DNA from: Clostridia bacterium
GTDB lineage: Bacteria; Bacillota; Clostridia; TANB77; CAG-465
Reading direction: 5' to 3'
Length of the DNA: 11,914 nucleotides
NCBI GenBank assembly: GCA_900772475.1
Contig: CAAHEI010000064.1
Span: 1-11,914 of the forward strand
Program-made: the position numbers and the translations under genes
Shown here: in pieces, positions 7,144 to 11,914 of the stretch
How positions within the stretch are numbered: position 1 is the stretch's first letter
How the letters are laid out: the number at the start of each line of letters is the position of its first letter
The notes under the pieces: model-generated
Databases searched by the model: none
What the model saw: only the letters and a program-made list of their open reading frames with translations
What the model was told of the DNA's origin: nothing

Positions 7144-9324
7144 TTATGGCAAATCTGTTGTATCAACACATTTTATTGTAACTATGGAACCTTTTTCAAC
7201 TACAGTTCCTGGAGTTGGATCTTGAGTTAAAACATATCCATTTCCAACAATCCTTACATTAAGTCCTGCTGCTTTAAACTTAGCTGTGGCAACTTCAGCA
7301 GTTTTGTTTCTCACATCTGGTACATCAACTGTTTGCTTAGCATCATCTGTTGTATATACTCTAACAGTAGAGCCTTCCATAAGTGATGCCCCTGCCTTTG
7401 GAATTTGTTCTTTTATTACATCAGAATCATTTAAATTATTATCTGAAGCAATACTAAATCCTTTTTCTGAAAGTAGTTTTTTAGCTTCTCCAACAGTTTT
7501 AGAAGTTACATCTGGTATTAATGTTTCTTTTATATCATTATCTTCAATTGTATAATCTGGTGCGATATCAAGATATCTTAAACATTCATCTAAAATTGAT
7601 CCTACAACGGGTGCACAAATTGCTGCTCCACCGTGTCCCGCCTCACTTTTTGGATCATAGATATTCATTACAACTACAAGTTCTGGATTTACAATTGGAG
7701 CTATGGATGCATATCCTGCCATATATACTTTTTGATCTCCTCTTCCCTCTTCACCTGTAGCTGTCTTTCCTCCAACTCTATATCCCTTAACAGCTCCTGA
7801 TTTTGCTGTACCAGTTTTAGCTGTATCTTCAAGTGCACTAAGTAGAAGATCTGATGTTTCTTTTGACATTATTTGTTTTATTACTTTTGATTCTGTTTTT
7901 TCGTCATAATTTCCACTTCCACTTTTTATCTCTTTTACCACATATGGTTGAACAAGATAACCACCATTTGCTATTGCACAGTAGTTTACAGCAGTTTGAA
8001 GTGTTGTTATTTGAACTGTTTGACCAAATGAAGTTGTAGCAAGGTCGACTGCTGTCATAGAAGCTGGGTTATGCATTATTCCACTTGCTTCACCTGGAAG
8101 ATCAATTCCAGTTTTTGAAGCAAGATTAAACGCTTCTAAATATTTACAAAAATGTTCTATTCCTATTCTTTGACCAAGTTGCATAAAAACAGGGTTACAT
8201 GAATTCATTATTCCTTGTCTTAATGACTCTGAGCCATGTGATCTAGGATATCTCCAGCATTTAATAGTCCAAGTCCCTACTTGCATGCTACCGCTACAGC
8301 TAAAATCACCTGCTTTATCCATTTGGGCTACATTTTCCTCAAGAGCTGCAGTAGCTGTTACAATCTTAAAAGTAGAACCAGGTTCTTGTGTATCTGAAAT
8401 CACCTTATTACGCCACATTGCAGCAAGTTCTTCACTTTTTTCTTTTTTACTTAATGTTTCCCATTTATTTTTTAATTCATCAGTATTTGGAGTAAATGGT
8501 TCATTAGGGTCATAACTTGGATAATTTGCCATTGCAAGTACTTCACCTGTTGATGGTCTCATAACAACAGCCATTCCATATTGAGCAATATTTTCTTTTA
8601 TTGCTTTTGATAGATATTTTTCTACAATAGACTGAATTGTTGCATCAATTGTAAGTACAATATCTTTACCATCAGTTGGAGCAACATATTGTTCATTGGT
8701 AAAAGGTGTTTCTCTTCCTTTACCATCAGTGCTTCCAACTATTTTACCAGGAATTCCTGCAAGATCACTGTTATAATATGCTTCTATCCCCTCAAGACCA
8801 ATATTATCAGTACCAACAAATCCAAGTACATTTGCAAGCAAAGTGGAATATGGATAGACTCTTTTTGTATCTTCGTCAACTCTAATACCTGAAACTTGTT
8901 TATCACTAATATAGTTAAGTATCTTTGTTGCCTTATCTTCGTCAACTTTTGTTGCAATAGTTTCACTAGAAGAATTTTTACTTAATTTTGCAAGTACATC
9001 ATCCTTGTTTATTTCTAAAATTTCGGCTAATTTTGTTGCAATTTCGTCCTTTTTATCTTTATCGACACTATTTGGAACTGCCGTTACAATATTTACAGAT
9101 ACACTTTGAGCAAGTACCTTTTCACCTGTTGAATCATATATTGTTCCACGTTTTGCAGCAACAGACCTTTGTCTTGTTTGCTGTTCATAAGCTTTTTCTT
9201 CATAATGTTTAGATTTTATTACCTGTATATATACAAGTCTTGAAAATAGAATCAATGCAAGTGCCCCACAAAACATTAAAATTACAATTATTCTTTTTTG
9301 ATTTTTTAGTGCCATGTATGACAA
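7144..9324 (-). CDS. spoVD: SpoVD/FtsI-type class B penicillin-binding protein with two PASTA domains
   Basis: Monofunctional D,D-transpeptidase that crosslinks septal (or spore cortex) peptidoglycan outside the membrane. Its 726 residues comprise an N-terminal membrane anchor (12-33), a PBP dimerisation/pedestal domain (about 50-215) with RGTIYDS at 59-65, a transpeptidase domain (about 245-585), and two C-terminal PASTA domains (about 602-659 and 668-720). The active site shows STFK with nucleophile Ser317 and Lys320, and SCN at 375-377. The third motif reads KTAT at 520-523 instead of KTGT, which is unusual. TTG is taken as start because GAGG lies 9 nt upstream, whereas the ATG nine bases downstream would be 18 nt away. 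A promoter and terminator sit directly upstream. With the cluster's FtsL it could equally be the vegetative division PBP; two PASTA domains recall Bacillus PBP2B. Confidence 0.92.
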   Translation of the reverse strand: MSYMALKNQKRIIVILMFCGALALILFSRLVYIQVIKSKHYEEKAYEQQTRQRSVAAKRGTIYDSTGEKVLAQSVSVNIVTAVPNSVDKDKKDEIATKLAEILEINKDDVLAKLSKNSSSETIATKVDEDKATKILNYISDKQVSGIRVDEDTKRVYPYSTLLANVLGFVGTDNIGLEGIEAYYNSDLAGIPGKIVGSTDGKGRETPFTNEQYVAPTDGKDIVLTIDATIQSIVEKYLSKAIKENIAQYGMAVVMRPSTGEVLAMANYPSYDPNEPFTPNTDELKNKWETLSKKEKSEELAAMWRNKVISDTQEPGSTFKIVTATAALEENVAQMDKAGDFSCSGSMQVGTWTIKCWRYPRSHGSESLRQGIMNSCNPVFMQLGQRIGIEHFCKYLEAFNLASKTGIDLPGEASGIMHNPASMTAVDLATTSFGQTVQITTLQTAVNYCAIANGGYLVQPYVVKEIKSGSGNYDEKTESKVIKQIMSKETSDLLLSALEDTAKTGTAKSGAVKGYRVGGKTATGEEGRGDQKVYMAGYASIAPIVNPELVVVMNIYDPKSEAGHGGAAICAPVVGSILDECLRYLDIAPDYTIEDNDIKETLIPDVTSKTVGEAKKLLSEKGFSIASDNNLNDSDVIKEQIPKAGASLMEGSTVRVYTTDDAKQTVDVPDVRNKTAEVATAKFKAAGLNVRIVGNGYVLTQDPTPGTVVEKGSIVTIKCVDTTDLP

Positions 9325-9351
9325 ATATATTCACCTCTTAATCTGCTAACT

Positions 9352-9380
9352 ATTTTAACATAAAATAAAAACCAAGTCAA
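9352..9380 (-). promoter_or_regulatory. Sigma-A-type promoter for the spoVD-sbp unit
   Basis: The minus strand reads TTGACT (9375-9380), a 17-nt spacer, then TAAAAT (9352-9357). That is close to consensus with ideal spacing. Transcription would start near 9345, about 20 nt before the TTG start codon, with GAGG in the leader. The -35 hexamer lies inside the 3' arm of the terminator hairpin that follows ftsL. It has the same -10 hexamer and spacing as the mraZ promoter. Confidence 0.7.
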
Positions 9381-9424
9381 ACATACATAAGTATACTATA
9401 TGATACTTAATATTTGACCTGGTT
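9361..9424 (-). terminator. Terminator-like hairpin after ftsL
   Basis: Bases 9413-9424 pair with 9370-9381 as a 12-bp stem. In the minus-strand RNA the one odd pair is G-U, while in the plus-strand RNA it would be an A-C mismatch, so the structure favours the minus direction. The long loop holds a second small stem (AAGTAT with ATACTT). The outer stem is followed on the minus strand by TTTTTATTTTA. It starts 10 nt past the ftsL stop, as expected for an intrinsic terminator or attenuator. The large loop lowers certainty. Confidence 0.65.
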
Positions 9425-9433
9425 ATTACAAGT

Positions 9434-9928
9434 TTATTTAAATAATTTATCCAAAAAGTTGGAAATATTTTTTTCTATCTTTTGAATAAATGTAGATTTA
9501 TTTTGAATTTCAACTAAATTGTTAGTTTTTGAAGTATCAACATATATAGTTTGACTCTTATCAGGCTTTTGCATCCCTAATTTCTGCTTTGCATAAGCTT
9601 CTATCTCGTTTAAATCTGTATTTTTTTCAACCTCTATTTGTGAAGTAACAAGTGCTGACTCTGCCTTAGTTAAATCACTTGCCAAACTTTGAGATTTTAG
9701 ATTTTTCTCATTTATAACGTTATACCTATATACAAGAACTAATGCCATAATAAACACACATACAATCATAACAACGGATGAAACTCTAGTTTTCGCCTTA
9801 GCTTGTGCTTTAGGCTTTTTGTTTGCAGTTTTTCTACGATTTGTTCTATCATTAGATATATATTCAATTTTTCTGGCCGTACTTCCTACTTCATAATAAC
9901 CATATCCGTAGTTTCTTTTTGCTGGCAT
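9434..9928 (-). CDS. ftsL: Cell division protein FtsL
   Basis: A 164-residue bitopic protein of the FtsL/DivIC group, which with DivIB forms the complex that activates septal FtsW and PBP. The N-terminal 48 residues are cytoplasmic, starting with a Tyr/Gly-rich patch (7-12) and then a Lys/Arg/Ala-rich stretch. The membrane segment is at 49-67, followed by a short coiled coil (about 70-106). The conserved NTDLNEIEAYAKQKLGMQKP block is typical of Gram-positive FtsL just before the end of the coil, with a less conserved charged tail of about 40 residues after it. The ATG has GAGGTGAG 5 nt upstream. It lies 19 bp after rsmH. FtsL sequences diverge widely, so the call leans on topology, that block and position between rsmH and the PBP gene. 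Confidence 0.88.
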   Translation of the reverse strand: MPAKRNYGYGYYEVGSTARKIEYISNDRTNRRKTANKKPKAQAKAKTRVSSVVMIVCVFIMALVLVYRYNVINEKNLKSQSLASDLTKAESALVTSQIEVEKNTDLNEIEAYAKQKLGMQKPDKSQTIYVDTSKTNNLVEIQNKSTFIQKIEKNISNFLDKLFK

Positions 9929-9947
9929 AAGTTCTCACCTCTTTTCA

Positions 9948-10880
9948 TTATATTTTTTCAAAAACTCTTAATTTGGCACTTCTTGCTCTTGGATTGTCTT
10001 GTAATTCATTCTCTTCACAAACTATTGGTTTTTTTGTAATTATTTTTCCATATGATTTAAACCCACACACGCATACTGGAAAATCTTTTGGACATGTACA
10101 TCTACCTTCTAGTTCTTCATACGTATGTTTCACTATTTTATCCTCCAAGGAATGAAATGAAATTATTGCAAGTCTCCCACATTTATTTAAGGAGTACACT
10201 GCATCCTTTATAGTTTGTTTAAGTCTTATTAATTCTTCATTTACTTCTATTCTTATAGCTTGAAAAACTCTTTTAGCAGGATGTTGCTTTTCATTTAATG
10301 CCTTAGATGGCATTGATGATTTTATAATTTCAACCAACTCAAAAGTAGTTTCTATTTCTTTTTCTTTTCTTTTTTTGCAAATATTTCTAGCTATATTTTT
10401 TGCATATCTTTCTTCACCATATTCTTTAAATATAAAAGATAACTTTTCTTCAGAATATTCATTAACTACGTTATAAGCTGAGAACTTATCCTCTCTATTC
10501 ATTCTCATATCAAGCTTTGCATCGTGCATATAGCTAAAACCTCTATCTGCTTCATCCAATTGATATGAGGATACTCCAAGATCAAGCAGCATCCCATCTA
10601 TTCCTTGAATATTTAATTCTTTTAAAACATTTATTATATTAGAATTATTATCATGCACTAGTTTAAAATTATTAAATCCACTAAGTTTTTTTTTTGCAGC
10701 AGTGATTGCATCACTATCTCTATCTATCCCTATAAGAAGGCCTGTATTGTTTAGTTTTTTTAAAATACTATACGAGTGTCCTCCTCCTCCTAAAGTCCCA
10801 TCTACATATATTCCATCTCTTTTTATATTTAAATTTTCTACACATTCATTTAACAATATTGATTTATGCTTAAATTCCAT
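9948..10880 (-). CDS. rsmH: RsmH, 16S rRNA (cytosine1402-N4)-methyltransferase
   Basis: SAM-dependent enzyme (formerly MraW, EC 2.1.1.199) that N4-methylates C1402 in the 16S rRNA decoding centre. From the chosen ATG it has 310 residues, the usual length. The SAM-binding loop DGTLGGGGHS is at 27-36, the acidic GIDRDSDA is at 51-58, and DLGVSS is at 100-105. HPAKRVFQAIRIEVN (200-214) and SFHSLED (241-247) are family hallmarks. A Cys cluster (261, 263, 270, 272) is seen in many members. The ATG at 10880 has GAGG 5 nt upstream and gives the family-typical N-terminus MEFKHKSILL. An in-frame GTG two codons earlier (10886) overlaps that SD and is less likely. It is separated from mraZ by a 132-bp repeat-containing gap. 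Confidence 0.96.
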   Translation of the reverse strand: MEFKHKSILLNECVENLNIKRDGIYVDGTLGGGGHSYSILKKLNNTGLLIGIDRDSDAITAAKKKLSGFNNFKLVHDNNSNIINVLKELNIQGIDGMLLDLGVSSYQLDEADRGFSYMHDAKLDMRMNREDKFSAYNVVNEYSEEKLSFIFKEYGEERYAKNIARNICKKRKEKEIETTFELVEIIKSSMPSKALNEKQHPAKRVFQAIRIEVNEELIRLKQTIKDAVYSLNKCGRLAIISFHSLEDKIVKHTYEELEGRCTCPKDFPVCVCGFKSYGKIITKKPIVCEENELQDNPRARSAKLRVFEKI

Positions 10881-10911
10881 TTCCACCTCATCACTATCAT
10901 TTAAAGTTAAT

Positions 10912-10964
10912 TTATCTTTTGTTCATTCTCTTTTTATCTCTTGTATAGTTATCTTTTGTTCATT
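10912..10964 (-). repeat. Direct repeats in the mraZ-rsmH spacer, each copy holding a four-codon ORF
   Basis: The 16-bp sequence TTATCTTTTGTTCATT occurs exactly twice on the plus strand, at 10912-10927 and 10949-10964. A partial copy (TTATCTCTTGT) lies between them at 10934-10944. On the minus, transcribed strand each full copy reads AATGAACAAAAGATAA, which contains a complete micro-ORF ATG-AAC-AAA-AGA-TAA (Met-Asn-Lys-Arg). Just upstream, ACTAAAGAA is also repeated with a 19-bp offset (10977-10985 and 10996-11004). Whether these are regulatory or leftover duplications cannot be decided from the sequence. Confidence 0.6.
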
Positions 10965-11012
10965 AACACATATTTTTTCTTTAGTTTATTGATACTTCTT
11001 TAGTCAATATAT

Positions 11013-11444
11013 TTAAATGCCTAAATTTGACATTTGAATAGCCAGTTCATTTACATCCATATTTTCCTCGCTTGTATATTCATTCCATTTGTCTTTATCC
11101 CATATTTCAACCCTCGTTGAAACACCTACCACAAGCACTTCTTTTTTAAGTCCTGCATATTCTCTTAAATTTTGTGGTATATTAATCCTTCCTTGTTTAT
11201 CAGTTTCACATTCTGTTGCACCTGCAAAGAAAAAGCGAATAAAATTACGAGCATTTGGATTAGTAAGTGGAAGAGTTTTTAATTTTGCTTCAAATGTTGT
11301 CCATTCATCTTTTGAGTATACAAACAAACAATTATCAAGGCCTTTTGTTACAATAAAGGAATGTCCTAAATCATCTCTAAATTTAGCTGGAACACTAACT
11401 CTACCTTTATCATCTAATTTGTTATTATACTCTCCAAGTAACAT
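11013..11444 (-). CDS. mraZ: MraZ, transcriptional regulator of the dcw cluster
   Basis: A 143-residue DNA-binding protein that assembles into a ring and, in the studied bacteria, controls its own operon. It has two tandem SpoVT/AbrB-like domains. The first carries LDDKGRVSVPAKFR at 10-23, the second TDKQGRINIPQNLREYA at 81-97; both DxxGR motifs are intact. The ATG has a strong SD (GGAGGTGAGC) 6 nt upstream. It is the first gene of the cluster, and its leader holds three MraZ-box-like repeats right at the predicted transcription start, so negative autoregulation is likely. No oddities were seen and the length is standard. Confidence 0.96.
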   Translation of the reverse strand: MLLGEYNNKLDDKGRVSVPAKFRDDLGHSFIVTKGLDNCLFVYSKDEWTTFEAKLKTLPLTNPNARNFIRFFFAGATECETDKQGRINIPQNLREYAGLKKEVLVVGVSTRVEIWDKDKWNEYTSEENMDVNELAIQMSNLGI

Positions 11445-11467
11445 TTAAAAGCTCACCTCCATTTTTA

Positions 11468-11494
11468 CCACTTTACCCCACTTTTCACCACTTA
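11468..11494 (-). promoter_or_regulatory. MraZ operator: three tandem boxes
   Basis: The minus strand carries TAAGTGG (11488-11494), AAAGTGG (11478-11484) and AAAGTGG (11468-11474), each separated by three bases, giving an exact 10-bp period, one helical turn. This matches the AAAGTGK-N3 repeats described for Mycoplasma MraZ and resembles the TGGG boxes of E. coli. The array starts at about +1 of the predicted mraZ transcript and ends 8 bp before the SD, so bound MraZ would block initiation or early elongation. A fourth, poorly matching copy may overlap the SD. Confidence 0.85.
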
Positions 11495-11499
11495 GCTAT

Positions 11500-11528
11500 A
11501 TTTTAGTATATAATTTAAGAAAAATCAA
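11500..11528 (-). promoter_or_regulatory. Sigma-A-type promoter of mraZ
   Basis: The minus strand reads TTGATT (11523-11528), a 17-nt AT-rich spacer, then TAAAAT (11500-11505). Spacing is ideal and each hexamer keeps most consensus bases. The start would be near 11493, giving a leader of about 50 nt that contains the MraZ boxes and the SD of mraZ. Confidence 0.8.
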
Positions 11529-11592
11529 TACTTTTTTAACAAATTGTATAATTTTTTATTAATATTCAGACTAGGAAAATAATAATTAGTAA

Positions 11593-11630
11593 ATAATGAA
11601 GCAATTACTATACTGTAACTGCTTCATTAT
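11593..11630. terminator. Long hairpin, probable bidirectional terminator
   Basis: A 16-bp inverted repeat with a single mismatch pairs 11593-11608 with 11615-11630 around a 6-nt loop. It overlaps the stop codon region of the IS66 remnant. In the minus direction the tail TTTACTAATTATTATTTT is moderately T-rich; in the plus direction a run of six T begins five bases after the stem. It most likely insulates the dcw promoter from upstream transcription. Confidence 0.6.
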
Positions 11631-11905
11631 CAAATATTTTTTATTAATTTATAGAAATCCTTACTTTGTTTTTGACAACATAGTATGATACTTTTTATAT
11701 TCAAATAATTTTGAATACATTCAAGAGAATTGAAAAATCCTGATACTTTCTGTTTTAACTTTACATGTATTAATTCTCCATCCGACATATTATTATCAAA
11801 AGGCATGTCAAAATCAAGGATAAACATTAAATGATTTTTCTTATATTTACTTAAATAATAATTCAATTCATCTTTAGCAAAACTATTTATCCCAATATTT
11901 TTTAT
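11630..11905 (-). pseudogene. 3' remnant of an IS66-family transposase gene
   Basis: The minus-strand frame encodes the C-terminal part of an IS66 (TnpC) transposase. KYKKNHLMFILDFDMPFDNN corresponds to the family's conserved region around PFDNN, followed by VKLKQKVSGFF (usually VK-KQKISGGFR) and a tail ending NYLNIKSIILCCQKQSKDFYK. The Ser-Glu-Arg-Asp-Leu-Arg block normally after FDNN reads SDGELI, and the conserved Gly-Gly-Phe-Arg reads GFFN, which suggests decay. The open frame is stopped upstream by TAA at 11906-11908, so the long N-terminal and catalytic part is not in frame with it; only a TTG at 11866 could serve as a start and it lacks a clear SD. The rest of the element, if present, lies beyond the window edge. 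Confidence 0.7.
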
Positions 11906-11914
11906 TTATAATTC

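Noticed and set aside
7807..7818. A KTGT string at residues 503-506 of the PBP as the true KTG motif
   Set aside because: It sits before the conserved GYRVGG segment that always precedes the beta-3 motif, so KTAT at 520-523 occupies the active-site position.
10881..10886. GTG at 10886 as the rsmH start
   Set aside because: It overlaps the SD of the ATG at 10880 and has no good SD of its own; the ATG gives the family-typical N-terminus.
11002..11007. TTGACT on the minus strand just after mraZ as an rsmH promoter -35
   Set aside because: No acceptable -10 hexamer occurs 16-18 nt downstream; the best is CTAAAG.
58..11575. A 15-of-17 inverted match between 58-74 and 11559-11575, just outside the two ends of the cluster
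   Set aside because: Only 11 bases match exactly in a row, and dozens of such matches are expected by chance in about 12 kb; no target duplication or element structure accompanies it.

Overview
The window looks like Bacillota, most likely a Clostridia-type bacterium. It is strongly AT-rich. It carries the division and cell wall (dcw) cluster in Gram-positive order, with the Bacillota-typical DUF881 and DUF1290 (Sbp) genes behind divIB, a PASTA-bearing class B PBP next to murE, and a MurE with the DNPR motif expected for meso-diaminopimelate peptidoglycan. The exact genus cannot be read from the sequence.

All eleven intact genes lie on the minus strand, so the biological order runs from high to low coordinates: mraZ, rsmH, ftsL, spoVD/ftsI-type PBP, murE, mraY, ftsW/spoVE, murG, divIB (ftsQ), a DUF881 gene and sbp. 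A strong intrinsic terminator at 90-128 closes the cluster, and bases 1-89 hold nothing I can support. Upstream of mraZ are a sigma-A-type promoter (11500-11528) and three MraZ boxes at 10-bp spacing (11468-11494). Beyond these lie a long hairpin and the 3' end of an IS66-family transposase gene, which looks like a broken remnant.

The cluster appears to be at least two transcription units. Directly after ftsL is a terminator-like hairpin with a U-tract (9361-9424). Its 3' arm supplies the -35 hexamer of a near-consensus promoter (9352-9380) for the PBP gene. The first unit would be mraZ-rsmH-ftsL. The second would be spoVD-murE-mraY-ftsW-murG-divIB-DUF881-sbp, possibly boosted by a weak promoter before murE. 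From murE onward the intergenic gaps are only 9-28 bp.

The genes form one working group. MurE adds the third stem-peptide residue, MraY and MurG build lipid I and lipid II, and FtsW with the class B PBP polymerises and crosslinks septal peptidoglycan. FtsL and DivIB form the regulatory divisome subcomplex. RsmH modifies 16S rRNA, and MraZ probably represses its own operon. The usual neighbours murF, murD, murB, murC, ftsA and ftsZ are absent from the window.

I found no new biological system. The most useful second looks are the nested terminator/promoter, the Ala in place of Gly in the PBP KTG motif, and the repeat-rich mraZ-rsmH spacer.
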